64,000 bases of DNA. Origin: Nymphaea colorata (lineage: Eukaryota > Streptophyta > Magnoliopsida > Nymphaeales > Nymphaeaceae). Positions within the stretch are counted from its first letter, which is position 1. Every line of letters begins with the position of its first letter. The translations under genes were made by a program, and so were the position numbers. The DNA lies in NCBI RefSeq assembly GCF_008831285.2, contig NC_045138.2:40415115-40479114 (forward strand), given 5' to 3'. The notes below the pieces were generated by a model. The model was not told the origin of the DNA. It did no database searches and was given only the letters and a program-made list of their open reading frames with translations. Of the stretch, positions 24,222 through 35,989 are shown in pieces.

Positions 24222-24679
24222 TACTACCCATTGTCCAGAACACATCATCTGGATGCATGCGGATCAGGTCGACTGTGCTTCACCATTACTTTTTGAGGCG
24301 TTGGTTTTTTTAATTGATGCGTTGTGATGCGCACCATACACACATTTAACAACATTCGTAGACACTATACCTAATTTGTGGGTGATGATTTCACTGCTTC
24401 TAGTGAAAATTTTCATGGTTGGTTTGGACAACAGAATCTCCGCCATTTGGTGACCGCAATTTTCGAATCCCTACATATCCAGTTGCGATGCAAACCTGCC
24501 GGGAGTTGGCTCCCATCCTTTATTCAAAAGCAAAACCCACCACTTTCAAATGAAAAACAGAAAAAGAAATAATAAAAAAAAAGAAAATGAAAAAAGAAAA
24601 TGTGAGGATGCAAGTGAATAAACTCAAGGAAAAACTACAAAACGGCGCCTCCCTTTTAAAGTAGGTTGTTCTTAAGCCT
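23848..24679. other. Intergenic with (AT)n run
   Basis: No gene seen. A (TA)n microsatellite lies at about 24190-24217. A 69-codon and a 60-codon open frame on the minus strand show no recognisable motif. Confidence 0.5.
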
Positions 24680-25510
24680 TGGCTGTAATTCTTGAATCAG
24701 TATTTGTATATTTAAAACAAGAATTCGCAGTCATTTGCAAATTTACCCACCCAAAACATGATACATGTAAATTCAAAAAGTATGAAAATTGTTTTAAAAG
24801 ACACTCACCATGAAGACAATCTCCTTGTCAATCGATGCCTCGTTGGTGGCTGTTAGGATGAGGGGGTGGAGTCAAGAATCTTTTTATTTAATTTTTTTTA
24901 TATTAAAAAATATTTTTTAATAAATTTTTACATACGATGAATGAATTTTGGATTTGGATTCAGGTCCAAATCCTTTTGCAGTTACCGGGTCCAACTAAAT
25001 GGTTCCAGTTTGTGCTCGACAATCGGATCAACAGACCCATTTACTTCCCTGGTTTCAGGACATATTATGGTTGAACATAATTTGTCCCACAATCGGATTA
25101 TGATGTCCTATTTATTGAGCTTCTCCTATTATAGGCTACAATCTTCTTCTTTTTTTTCTCTCTCTCTCTCTCTCTCTTTCAAAATCAAAACCAGAACTAC
25201 AATCTTCTTCTTTTTTTTCTCTCTCTCTCTCTCTCTCTCTCTTTCACAAAATCAAAACCAGAACTTAATCGAAAGTGTTCAGGAGTTAATGCAGACGAAA
25301 TGTAGACATAATACATGCACATGAATTGCATAAAGATGATAAAATAATAAATATGGAGATTGCAATGTGTAGGTTTTGCATGAATAGTTTGATGATCGAT
25401 TATTGATTATTTGCAATGAATTGGGTTTGGATTCATGCACGAGTGATTAGAGGAAGAGGGATATTTTCTACATTTCAAAATATAGGATATGGAAAAGCAT
25501 AGAGTGTCAA
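24680..25510. repeat. Inverted third copy of the 8.5/18.6-kb segment
   Basis: Read on the minus strand this matches 8525-9180 and 18360-19560, for example 'tatggttgaacataatttgt' here against 'acaaattatgttcaaccata' there. A tandem duplication of about 65 bp containing (CT)n tracts (25140-25265) is specific to this copy. No coding sequence. Confidence 0.75.
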
Positions 25511-26378
25511 CTAAGGCTACGCAATTGCTGCGCTCATTTCCCAAAGCTTGAATTGAAAGACCACCGTTACTAACCCGTCCATAGCTTTTACGTTTCCAAC
25601 GAATGCAGAGAATCTTCGAGTACTACATGCTAAACAAAGAGAGATAAAGAAAATAGCAATGTGATTGCGATAATTAATAAGAATACCAAGGGTCTCATGC
25701 TCGATACTTGTGACAAAGAAATTCAAAAAAATGATCCTTAAGAAAGAAAAAAAATACAGAAAAACAAACACAAGTTTTGATGGAACAATAAAAACATAAT
25801 TAATTTCTTTTTTTTTATATATACCCTAAATTTCAATGAATTGAAACTAACTTAAAGATATTGTTGTTATATCACCGAAGATTTGAGTATATATACTTTC
25901 TCTAAAAGGGTGGACGCATACAAGAAAGGAAATCCACGAAAGCATTCAGGTTTAGGAGTCTGCCGTAATGAATTTGTGGGTTGCCGTCAGCAAAATTTTA
26001 CAATGATCTGCTCATCCATAAAATATATAACAAATCTAGGTATGACAGCTTAAGGGGGAGATTTCGCTATCGCAGATGCTTTCGGCTGGTCTTCGACCCT
26101 TTTTGGGAGTAAAAGGCGGACTTCTGAGCATTGGCATGATCTTAATTTCGTTGGGTGATCAGAAGGATGGGCATATCGAACAGCTTATTCTGCATTGAAT
26201 GTTTCAATAAAGACAAGTTGTTGGAAACAACAGAAAGTAGTTGCTGTTCTACAGGTCAGGATCTCTCTTTCTCACATGACTAAGGCGATCTTCTTCCTTC
26301 CGCACTGAATACTAAAAAAAGGAATTGCTAATAGAAAAAACAATATTTCTGATCTGATTTTAGATTTTTTTGTTCTTT
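25511..26378. other. Intergenic, nothing recognised
   Basis: AT-rich sequence without recognisable gene, repeat ends or RNA structure. An 84-codon minus-strand frame (25517-25771) is rich in Phe and Leu and lacks a family motif. Confidence 0.45.
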
Positions 26379-27794
26379 CAAAAACCAAACCAATACGGTG
26401 AATGATTTCCGTTTTGGAGTTTCCTTTAACCATTTCTTTGGAGAGGGGTTCTTGATTATAGATGTGATTGATTTTACCTAACTGGCAAGTGGATATTGCT
26501 TAATCGGTCTTGAGTTAGATTTCTATTCAGATCATACATAAAATAAAACACCCACTGCAATTTATTAATCCTTAGATGTAATCCAAGTAAAATGTCCGTA
26601 AAAGAACTGATATTCAAGAATTTATTTGGTAAGAAGTCTTATACTGACTTGGCTTTCGATCACTAGGCGGATTTAAACTTTTAAGGAATCCAACTACATA
26701 TTCAGATTTGGGTTGTGGATAAAATATTAGATTACAACAGAACTATTGACATCCCTAGGTTTTTCCTTCTTCTCGAACACACTGTCGCTTGTTTCCACCG
26801 TGCTGGTTTTTATTTTTAATGGCTGCTATCAATCGTTACGTATATTTGCAACCAATTACCTCTCAAATCTGACAGCTAGATGCCCGGAGCTTGATCAACA
26901 GGGTACGTGGTAGGATGATACTTCCATGGAACGGGTACCCATATTGCTCCTATATAATATGGAAAGTAGAATTTTCTTGCAATTTTCATTTTCAATTGCG
27001 CATTGATAGAATTTGTATATTATTTTTATTTAAATCGCACACATGTAGTACCTGAAGTAACAGTTCATATACCTAGTGTAGGTTGTGTCCAATAACCTGC
27101 ACTAGGTGAGATGGGAGACGTCGTTGTCGTGCTTGTAGCCGCTCTCTTCTTAAACAAGGTGAGAGCTTGGAGGTGAAGGCCTTTTCAAAGAGTCACGTAC
27201 CATTTGAAAGATGGGGAAGAAGTACTTGTTATTAATTAAGCACACAGGACGAGGATGATATCATTGTATCAATAGCTAATAGGGCAAAGTAGGCCAACAA
27301 AATAAGATAACATGCCAAGAGGGAAAAAGCTTATAACACCAACACAACATGCCAAGAACCTGGAAGCATAATATGTATAATTTTCAATGTAGTTTTAAAC
27401 CAATTAATAATGCTGAATATGATGGTTCTTATATCATGGTTCTTAGAACAAGAACCCTGTATTTTCAGTCCACAGGATGATTTAAGAATAAGTGTTCCAA
27501 AACCACAATATTCATCTTATCAAACGCCCTCTTGAAGTTGCACTTCACAGGCCATTCACTGAAAGGGAGAAAAAAGATTGACAACATTGAGACTGAAAAA
27601 TCAAACACCAACCCAGTTGCCAGTCCTACAAACACAAGTAACTAACGACTGGCTTATTGTACAGAACCATGCACCTTATCAACAAGTAAATAGGGGAGGA
27701 CAAGGAGACAAACACTCACTTGCCTATATTATTACATATATGGCAAAACATGTTCCTTATTCGATGAAATGCTGTTGGAGGAGGTAGGTAGGGC
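26379..27794. other. Third flank copy, then GH17 downstream region
   Basis: 26379-26785 is the third copy of the segment described at 17527. The rest is unique AT-rich DNA up to the stop codon of the GH17 gene and should include its 3' untranslated region on the minus strand. No other gene is evident. Confidence 0.55.
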
Positions 27795-30191
27795 CTAAGA
27801 GAAGTCGATGGGGTAGACAGGAGCCATGTTGGGATAGAAGAGGCCAAAGTGATTCTCAGTGCCCTGTGGAGTCTTCTGGTTCTCATTGAACAGGGCAAAA
27901 ATGTACGTCTCGATGGGCGTCCCTGACCTCTTGGGCGTCCCTTGTGCCACATGCCTCACCAGGTTCTGGTTGTAGGTACGGGCGTTCTCGATGGTCGAGA
28001 AGCCATCGTTCTCCCCACCGGACGGCCAGCCGCTTTCCGAAACCACGATGCGGACTTGGCCGGCACCATACCTTTCCAAGGCGGAGTAGACGGAGTCGAC
28101 CATGGCGTCGAACAGGTTCCTGTACCTCAGTTGCCCGTCGTACACCACGTCAGAGTTGGCGGTGAAGAGGGCGTAGGGAAGGTTCTGTCGCATGTCCTTG
28201 TAGGCGAAGTAGGGATAGACGTTCAGCATGAGAGGCGCGCCGGTGTCGACGATGAACTTGACGACGGGACGCATGAAGGGACCGGCTCTGTCGGAAAAGG
28301 AACCGGCTGAGGGAGGGTAGGATGTGCCCATCACCGCCATGTGGACGGCGGTGGTCACCATGATCTTGCCCTGCAAACCCACCGAGCATATCACGTCGTA
28401 CACGTGCCCCATGGCCGGACCGACGTATTGGGCATGCACTTCAGCAGCGGTGCCGAAGACTTCGTTGCCGACGGTGATGTACCGGAAGTCAACCTCCGGG
28501 AGGTAGGCCTGGATGTGCTGCCCGACCCATCCGTAGGCGAAGCCGAGATCCTCGGCGAGCCTTTTCAGGTCGCCGTTATTCACGCCCACGTTGACTTGGA
28601 TGCCTGTATTCCTCAGAGCATTGAGGACGCCGGCGTCCGGATCATACAGCCTCACCTTTCTAATGCCCCGGGACTGGATCAGTCTGATTGCGTCTTGTGG
28701 GGATGGCAGATCGTTGCCCACCAACCCGTAGCAAACTCCAACATGCTCGTTTCCTGCAATTTCATAGACAGACCATTAGATTGTTCTACAAGTCTGATCG
28801 ATTGCATATTACACAGTGTCTTTCTTGTCAAATTAAATGCAAGGATATTGTAAACTTCATAGCAGAAGATATAAAAATAATTCATAATATGCATAGAGGG
28901 GCTTGAAATCCTTCAGCCCTCTTGAGCTCCCCGTTGATACATTGCGTCGGACGAATACGATTAAACACTTATGTCATATTGACTCCTCAACAAAACTAGT
29001 CAATCTATATATTTATATAGATTGATTAGACTTTTTCAAGAGTCAATATGACATAAATGTGTGTAGGACCCCATTAGTTGGACTTTTTGTTTCTAATAAA
29101 ACTAATCATACAGATGTGATCTTTACATCGCAAAAATATTGAAGAACAATTAAAAGTTCTATATAAAATGAGTTTCAAAAGTTCAAACACCCCAGACCAT
29201 TAATTCATGAACTTTTAAAAAATTTTATGCACACATTACGAAAAAACCATGAACGGACTTGTAATGCTTTTCATACCAGGTGGGTTACATCCATACAGTA
29301 TATTCGGTTTACTTAAAAGTCTATAAAATTATAAATGTTTGTCAATGGTTGGACTTGTAAAACGTCGAATTGTAATGCGTGCCCATCTTCTGAGAGAGAG
29401 AGAGAGAGAGAGAGAGCGCCCTCCACTATTTTTTCTTGTCTTTTTGGCTCTCAACAGCTGTTTCTACCTTCTTCACAATTTAGCCATATAGATAAATGCA
29501 AAATTTTGATATTTATGTGATTATAAAATAGCTTGAAAATTAGATGTATAAATATAGTAGATCTTATAAGGTTTTCAAAAATTGACATTATAAGTTATAA
29601 AATTCAAGTAACACGAGAAAATTTCATGATTTAATTTTGGACTCATATATTTTAACACAGATGATTTTATATCCATCTATATAATTATATTCCAGAAAAA
29701 TGACATAAAAGATTGACAAACAAGTATATGAACTATATCTGTGGAGGCATAATCGGAGAATGGCATATACATACACACACCAATAATGGCATTTACCAAA
29801 TAAATATAATACTCTATACTTAGTATTCACCGCAGAAAAGGATAAAGCTGTTAAAGATAGATTGATAGAAGATCCAAGAAAAGAAAGCAATAACTGGTAC
29901 CATAGCAGTTATAATGTAATGTTTCTGAAGGAAATTAACGGCTTTACTAACATATAAATCAAACTGCATATATGCTGATAAAAATATCACGAAATTGGAA
30001 AAAAGTCTTTTAGGAGAAGAAAGCATCTAAGCAAAGAACATCCTATATTAATCCAAAACCCATGCAATTTGAAATTAAACGATCGATAAGAATAAGAAAA
30101 AGCAGAAGAAGAGATTTTCATTTCTAAATGTGATATTTCGACTAAAGAATACAAGAAAAACAAGGAATTTCTTCGATATCGAACCCATGAA

Positions 30192-30238
<47 letters not shown>

Positions 30239-30254
30239 CGTTGGTACCAGCCAT
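27795..30254 (-). CDS. GH17 glucan endo-1,3-beta-glucosidase, two exons
   Basis: Secreted glycoside hydrolase family 17 enzyme that would cleave internal beta-1,3-glucan bonds (callose or fungal wall glucan). Exon 2 (27795-28753) gives 318 residues: VGVCYGLVGNDLPSP, VRLYDPD, YITVGNEVFG with the acid/base Glu (about exon-2 residue 97), GTSYPPSAGSF, NVYPYFAY, LPYALFT, RNLFDAMVDSVYSALE, VVSESGWPSGG with the nucleophile Glu (about 239), YNQNLVRHV and FGLFYPN.APVYPIDF, then stop. The 142-residue spacing of the two Glu is normal and there is no C-terminal CBM43 or GPI extension, so it resembles soluble PR-2-type enzymes. Exon 2 follows a TTGCAG acceptor in phase 1. Exon 1 probably starts at the ATG at 30254, ends at 30185 or 30143 (both phase-compatible donors), and encodes a signal peptide. 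Sure of the family; less sure of exon 1. Confidence 0.88.
28754..30184 (-). other. Intron of the GH17 gene
   Basis: About 1.43 kb with a TTGCAG acceptor next to 28753; the donor is uncertain (30184/30183 or 30142/30141). It holds a 98-bp hairpin (28965-29062) and an (AG)n run (29391-29416). No other gene is recognised inside. It does not visibly match the 1.3-1.5-kb blocks at 3.4 and 22.5 kb. Confidence 0.65.
28965..29062. repeat. 98-bp hairpin MITE-like element in GH17 intron
   Basis: The left arm acacttatgtcatattgact is complementary to the right arm agtcaatatgacataaatgt, and the arms continue inward through 'agtcaatctatata' and 'tatagattgatta' to a 4-base loop. Only a few mismatches and one small bulge interrupt it. 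Its size and near-palindromic form resemble very short stem-loop MITEs; a target duplication was not established. Confidence 0.7.
30185..30254 (-). other. Microsatellite-encoded signal peptide exon
   Basis: Minus strand: ATG GCT GGT ACC AAC GCT, then seven TCT-CTC repeats, then TGC TTC ATG G and a GT donor. The product would be MAGTNA, (Ser-Leu)x7, CFM, joined to GNEHVGVCYG of exon 2. The alternative donor at 30143/30142 would add GSISKKFLVFLVFF, a more hydrophobic stretch. Either way the (GA)n tract at 30193-30237 is inside the coding sequence, so repeat-length change would alter the leader. Confidence 0.6.
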
Positions 30255-30300
30255 CGTTGCTGCTGTTCTTACATACCCTCAAGCAAACGAGGGATGCTTG

Positions 30301-30310
30301 CTTATATAGA
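30301..30310 (-). promoter_or_regulatory. TATA box of the GH17 gene
   Basis: TCTATATAAG on the minus strand, about 50 bases before the proposed ATG at 30254, a short leader. It supports this ATG as the start of exon 1. Confidence 0.65.
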
Positions 30311-30577
30311 GATCGTATGAATGACCGGTCGAGTGTTTGAAGTAGTCATACTGAGGCTGCGGCATCATTTAATTTCCTGGATGACCAAACTCGTACATAT
30401 TATATTCAATTCTTTGAGAAGGTCGAGTTTTAAAATGCCATGGACGCGGCCATAGCCGCCCCCCATATATGCTTGCTCTGCCCAATCATATTTCCATGTC
30501 ATGGTCTATCACTCTTTCTAATTAGGCTAAGCGCCTTTTGGATCCGCCAAACCCATACATGTTGGTCATTTTCTCTG

Positions 30578-30803
<226 letters not shown>

Positions 30804-30822
30804 GGCTCCACTTGCCTAATTC

Positions 30823-31217
30823 ATATGTTGAATGTGGATGATGGGAAAGATACAGTTTGGTGGGTGGTATTCATTGTGTTTAATTTTATTTATGCAGTTG
30901 GATTGATAGAGAGGCAAGTAAAGGAGTCGTATTGCATTTGGATCCGCAAGTTGAAGAACTGAATATTTGTTAATTTGGTCATAAAAAATAAGTAGTACCC
31001 CCGCCCAAGACTGATTCAAGGACCCCAAGAAATTATATATGTTTACCATATACTTTAGGGATACTCCTATATTAGGGATGCGGATGGATCACCATTAACC
31101 TCCGGCCAAATTAGACGAGTTTGGTAGAGAAAACAAGAACCACTTCCTGATCATATTCAAGTTTGGTGTGCAAGTACACTCGGTCTGAACAAGAGAGCGG
31201 ACTTGTTTTTTGGTTTA
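30823..31217. other. Intergenic, nothing recognised
   Basis: AT-rich sequence with no gene or element ends that I can support. Confidence 0.45.
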
Positions 31218-31700
31218 TCTATTCATTTAGAAGATGTTTGATGACCTTGAGTTTTGATCCTAAAATTAAAATTCTAGAAACAAATGCCACTTCAAACTGG
31301 AGTTGCAGTGAAAATTTGAGTTCCAGTTTCTCTTTGTGTTTGATGGTCCAAAATTTTGATTCCAACATTGAAAATGATGTGTTTGATAAAACAAGAATTA
31401 CAGTCATAGAATTGATGAATGAAAACTATCATGACATGTGTCATAAAGAGAGATGAAAAATTTACAAAATTTTGGAATCATAGGGTAGAATCACAATTTT
31501 GAAATTTTGATTCGACAAGGAGCATATAATTCCGGAATCAAAATTGTGATAACATAATTTCCACTTCATAAAAATTGAGAATTTTACATCTAAAATTTCA
31601 CAGTTCCTGCCTCATCAAGCACCCCTATAATCAAGGGTCAGCTCCAGAAAATCACGAATCTTTGCAGGTCTCAGATCGCGGTAATCAAACACAACCTAAA
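31218..31700. mobile_element. Probable decayed MITE(s)
   Basis: A left end near 31218 (agatgtttgatgacc) is roughly complementary to 31612-31627 (ctcatcaagcacccc). A second terminus-like stretch, ggtaatcaaacacaacct (31679-31696), resembles the Harbinger-like end at 5904-5923. The content is non-coding. Boundaries and target duplication are uncertain; two elements may be nested. A (TA)n tract follows at about 31720-31749. Confidence 0.35.
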
Positions 31701-31715
31701 TGAAAAGTGTTTTTC

Positions 31716-31749
<34 letters not shown>

Positions 31750-31752
<3 letters not shown>

Positions 31753-32580
31753 GCGGGATATGGCTTCACCCCTGCAATACAAATCTTACTTTCTGAATGC
31801 AATTAAATTTTGGGTTGATGTTTTATTGTTCCTTTTGTCAAAGGAACCCTTAACATAGTCTCTACTATTATATGCCTCCTCGATGACGTGAATAATGCAC
31901 AGTTCAGGTAACAGTTTTTCAGAAAGTGACTTTTTTCAGATATGATGATCGGACTTCCAGTCTCATGCCTTATCTTTGGCTATTAATCCACCAAAAAATG
32001 AAATCTTGATTTTGATCTCAAATAATATTTGCCACTCGATTTCCAGACCTTTATGAACATGACCATGTGGCCTTGACTTTCAACCATCCAATAACGGGAG
32101 GAGTTGCTGCTGACTTTTCTAAGTAAAGCCGTCCATTAATTAGTCATTATACAGAGGAGACAAGAAACACAGTTGTACCATATGACTTTTTTTTTCTAAA
32201 CAAAATTGACAAATGTAACGAAGCCACATTTTCCTGGAAGATCAGTATTTGCTGTTGATGCAACTCTGTGCAAATCACATTGTGGAGAGTCGGATCAATG
32301 GCAAATCGATTCGATTCGATTTTATTTTACTTTTTTGTCAGATTTAATTATTTCAGATTTGACTTGACATACATATACGATGAGAATTGAAGCTAGGAGC
32401 TAATTTTAATTTACTATAGACGACGACCTGTCATTTAATATGCTTTGGCTTAATGGAAAACTAAATTAAAGGCGCTGTTTGGTAAAACTTCATACGATCA
32501 AATATATTTGGATCCTCTGGTCGACGAGGTCGATCGGCTTCAGTATGAGATGTGATTTCCTTCTTTAATCACATTCTTCT
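31750..32580. other. Intergenic, nothing recognised
   Basis: No gene or clear repeat. Short similarities to the DNA downstream of the LTP genes appear near 32395-32530 ('ctaattttaatttactatagacg', 'ggcgctgtttggtaaaact'). Confidence 0.4.
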
Positions 32581-32921
32581 GTCATACGCCAAAAATCACT
32601 AGATGGGGAGTCGTTTCTGATGGCTTTCAGATCTCAAATGGCGTTTATGTTACGATGTATATGAAAGATGGATCCATTCGCTCACCAAAAATGACTTAAT
32701 GGAGAAGATAAGCAGTTTGTGATGGCTTTATATAGGGGGTGTTTGACCCCACAGCTTCTTCAATACCAAATAATTTATCACAAACTGCTTCTCTTCTCTA
32801 TTAAGTCATTTCTGGAGACCGAATGGATCCATTATATATATATATATGGTAATATAAACCCCGTTCTACGTCTGTAAGCCATCAGAAACGACTCCCCACG
32901 TAGTCATTTTTGGTGCATGAT
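32581..32921. mobile_element. Foldback element with ~150-bp arms
   Basis: The left arm begins near tcatacgccaaaaatcacta and includes ggggagtcgtttctgatggc; the right arm ends with gccatcagaaacgactcccc and then tagtcatttttggtgcatga. The inner parts also pair (gatggatccattcg with cgaatggatccat, and cttaatggagaagataagcagtttgtg with its near-complement). The whole stretch would fold into one long imperfect hairpin. It is non-coding. A target duplication was not identified. Confidence 0.75.
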
Positions 32922-33769
32922 CTCTCTCTCTCTCACTCACTCTCTCTCTCTCCATATATATATATATATATATTCTCCGGTGGGTAGCTACGGTTGGGCT
33001 GTAGGATGACGTTATTTAATTTTGCGTAGAAGGATGAACATGGTATCCTATTTAATTTCAATTTTTTTCGACCAAACTTCATTTAGCGTGTCTGACTTGC
33101 TATTTTGCCTCTCTCAACTGCATTTACGGTCTCCGCTACTGCAAGCTGTAGTGTTGTTGTCATTGCCAGGTCATTCTGAGTTGTATTGGTACTTGAATTT
33201 CTCAAACTGAATTCAGAGACGGAGGAGTAAGATCCCAATCCATAACACAATGTCCTGTCCGATTTGGCTGAAATTTGAATAATAGGATCTGTTTGTATAA
33301 GCACTGTTTGATTTTTTTTTTTCATTTACACCTTTTTATTAATTTATAAAAAACAATTAAGAAGAGAAAGACCAATTTGTCTCTCCTTCCAAAAGTCCTC
33401 AAGGTCGCTATATATTGGCAACCCCACCAGCATGTTAATTTCATCCATCAATTATTTCAACCAGCGGCGAAGGCAGAACAGAAACATATTTTTATTTTTA
33501 TTTTTAGGTTTTTTTTTAAGTTTGAGACTATATTTTTATATTTAGTTTCAATTTATACAAAAAATATACATAATTTAATATTTTTTTATATAATTTAGTT
33601 TACAAAATCATTTTTACCTTTTAAGTTTTTATTTTTCATATTTTTTAAATATAATATATATTTCAAAAATTTTGAGTTGATGGCTATGCATCACACCGCC
33701 ACATTGCGCATTGCCTCGATCAATGCACAAGTGATGGTTAGATGCAAGTGATATGTACCAACGGCGCTG
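32922..33769. other. Intergenic with CT/TA microsatellites
   Basis: (CT)n and (TA)n tracts at 32922-32972, then AT-rich DNA with oligo-T and oligo-A runs (33480-33660). Resemblance of 33090-33300 to DNA downstream of the LTP genes is limited. No gene. Confidence 0.45.
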
Positions 33770-34240
33770 ACATACTGTAGAGAAGAATGAAGCCAACGGT
33801 GGTGGTTAAGTAGTAATTAGATATATACTGACGGCTAAGGATTGCTGGGGTACACATTTGTCGAAGCTTGCGCTTGTGACGCAGATCAATTCTAACGCGT
33901 GAGGAGGACATAAAAAATGACAAACTAACACTGACGGCACCGGAAGAACATCAGTAATAACAAAACAAACAGGCGAGTCAGAAGAAGGTCCATAATATTT
34001 GGACAAAGAATGGCGGGCTTGGGAGGAAATGTTAAAAATAGTAAAATTGAGAAACAACGACGGTTCCGGAGATTCGTCAATGATAATTAAATTAATATTG
34101 ACGCTTTACTTTTCTGCAGTACATCATCCACGTTTCCTAATGTATTATCAACATGTTGTCACTCACGTCAATACAATCATACTTTTACTGACGCTGTACG
34201 TTTTAACTGCCAGTAAACGGTCGAGTTCTTTGTAGTGCAT
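33770..34240. mobile_element. Non-autonomous CACTA-like element
   Basis: On the minus strand the right end starts CACTACAAAGAACTCGAC, the hallmark terminus of CACTA (En/Spm) elements, followed by sub-terminal repeats around a tgac[g] core (for example gcgtcagta, ttgacgtgag, agcgtcaata, ctgacggcac, ctgacggcta). The left terminus is weak: actgtagagaag next to CAT at about 33770, and CAT also follows the right end, giving a possible 3-bp target duplication. There is no transposase, so it is a short deletion derivative or MITE. Right end good, left end tentative. Confidence 0.6.
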
Positions 34241-35117
34241 TCTCAACCCCTAAGGCCCTAACAAGTAACAAATGGGTCAAAAATTTCAAAAGCAATTTCA
34301 AGACCGAAAGTATGATATTGACGTCAGGCTTGATATATGAGACAACTGAGGCAGTGGCAATCGATGGTTCCCTCTTTTCCAGTAGTGGACATTGTGGCCA
34401 ACTTCCTTTCGGATCCTCTGTTAGGAGGAAATGAAAAGTCGCCTTTTGAAGATTCAAAATGAAATGGTCCAATGACACATTGATTCTAGTCGTGTTTTCA
34501 TATTCATATCAATGTTAACCCTCTTATTTTTTCATTGACAGTTTTTTTATAAACTTTTTCAAACATTTTACAAAGTTTGGATTTATTTAAATTACCCCAC
34601 CTGCAGTTCATCTGTTTCCCTTTTTTTGTTTTGGAACACTGGCACAGGCTCATAGCTAGTAAGCAGCTGGTTACTAATTCGATAAGCATGAGCATCAAGG
34701 ACCTTTGGTCACCAGAGTTTGAGAAACGTGAACATCAAATACCTCCACCCTTTCGTTAATGAAAAGGAAGCAAAGAGTAGACCTTGGAGGCAAGACAAAG
34801 GGCTGGAGGGAAACTTTGGCTCTTATTGAAGCGGTAAGAACAACACAAAGGAATCAGTATATACACCACACAAAACTGAGATCAGGATTAACAAGGCAGC
34901 ATGCATGTGTAATTTTGTTTCAAGGTTAATTTTTGTTTTATTAATAAAAATGGTAAAATTTTTCAAGTTCTACTTTTACATCCATAGTAGGTGGTGTCGA
35001 GACATTTTGGTCATTTTTCGTCCATAACATATAATCTACATGTAATTTTGTGCTCTTTTTCCATGTTGTCCACTTTGGGAGAAAGAAAGGTACCAATATA
35101 AATTTTATTCAACTTTA
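34241..35117. other. Intergenic; fragments of the LTP-array repeats
   Basis: 34235-34320 resembles 38725-38800 and 56480-56520 (agccattctcaacccctaac). 34860-35000 resembles the gag-associated stretch. No gene is visible. Confidence 0.45.
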
Positions 35118-35480
35118 TTGAGTGTAGAACCTGAGTTAAAGAAGGCCCATGACAAATATGGATTAATGCAAGAGTACACAGCATGGTGGGACAACTGTAA
35201 TCTCTGGCATCAACAACATTTGTCAAACAGATCTAAGCAGGAAATAAGAGACCTCAATGTTAGCATCTCAACACTTAACATAACAGGGGAAAACTATGCA
35301 ACATGGAGACGTGCCATGCATGCTTATGAGCAAAAAACAAGGCTTGTTTCATTAATGGTAGCTTTAAAGAGCCTGATGTAACGTCTTCAAAATTTGCTTA
35401 CTGGAGAAGGTGCTACCGTGTGGTCTTTCGTGGATCATAAAGCTCAAACTGGACGAGTCTACCTAGTTGTTTGGTACTGT
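35118..35480 (+). pseudogene. Ty1/copia gag fragment, best-preserved copy
   Basis: Plus strand: VSISTLNITGENYATWRRAMHA, then a degraded KTRLVS.MVALKS stretch that matches the 'K.K..FIDGSLKEPD' block of copia Gag-like (UBN2) proteins, then codons for AYWRRC in a shifted frame. The NYATWRRAM motif is the conserved start of plant copia Gag. It is a fragment without LTR or pol nearby. At least nine related fragments lie in the LTP array. Confidence 0.7.
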
Positions 35481-35659
35481 TCATCGATCTTCCTGTGGAT
35501 AGTTCTTGGATTGTGCATGGTTCTTAATAATAATTGGGGCCTGCCTTTATTCTAAAAATTCCTAGTTTTTTTTTTAATCCTTAGGAATTCCAAAGCTTGT
35601 GTGTGTATATTTATTATTCAACTGTTCATCATATCTGTGTATATTTATTGGTTTAGTAC

Positions 35660-35900
35660 AAAGAAATGTTTTATATTCATTATTTATATTAGCTTCTTTG
35701 AACTACCAACAATTCTATTCATTGATGATGTTTAGTTACATTTAAATTAATTGTTTTCATTCATATCAAAAGCAATCCGGTTACAATTTTTGAGTGAATT
35801 CCAGAAAATTAAATTGCAAGAAAATTAAATTAATATGTACACAAAGTTAATTAGCGATTCTTGCATGTTATCTTGTAGAAGAAAAAATAACAATTTTTAT
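35660..35900. repeat. First copy of the LTP upstream repeat
   Basis: The block 'acaaagaaatgttttatatt ... ccaacaattctattcattg ... gcatgttatcttgtagaag' occurs about ten times: near 35660, 37010, 40960, 42860, 45760, 48035, 51735, 52310, 54110 and 58165. Five copies lie 450-530 bp upstream of LTP genes. This first copy has no LTP downstream. Confidence 0.75.
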
Positions 35901-35989
35901 TGGCGTAGCAGTTAATTTGGCAAAAATAAACACATAATCAGATGCATAAATCTATTGATTTCAACCAAGGGAGAATACTCTCAATGATA

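Noticed and set aside
24450-24520. tRNA-like 'ttcgaatccc' motif
   Set aside because: No cloverleaf could be traced around it; no A-box at the right distance.
27942-28310. Plus-strand open frames opposite the GH17 exon
   Set aside because: They are shadows of the GC-rich minus-strand coding exon, without family motifs.
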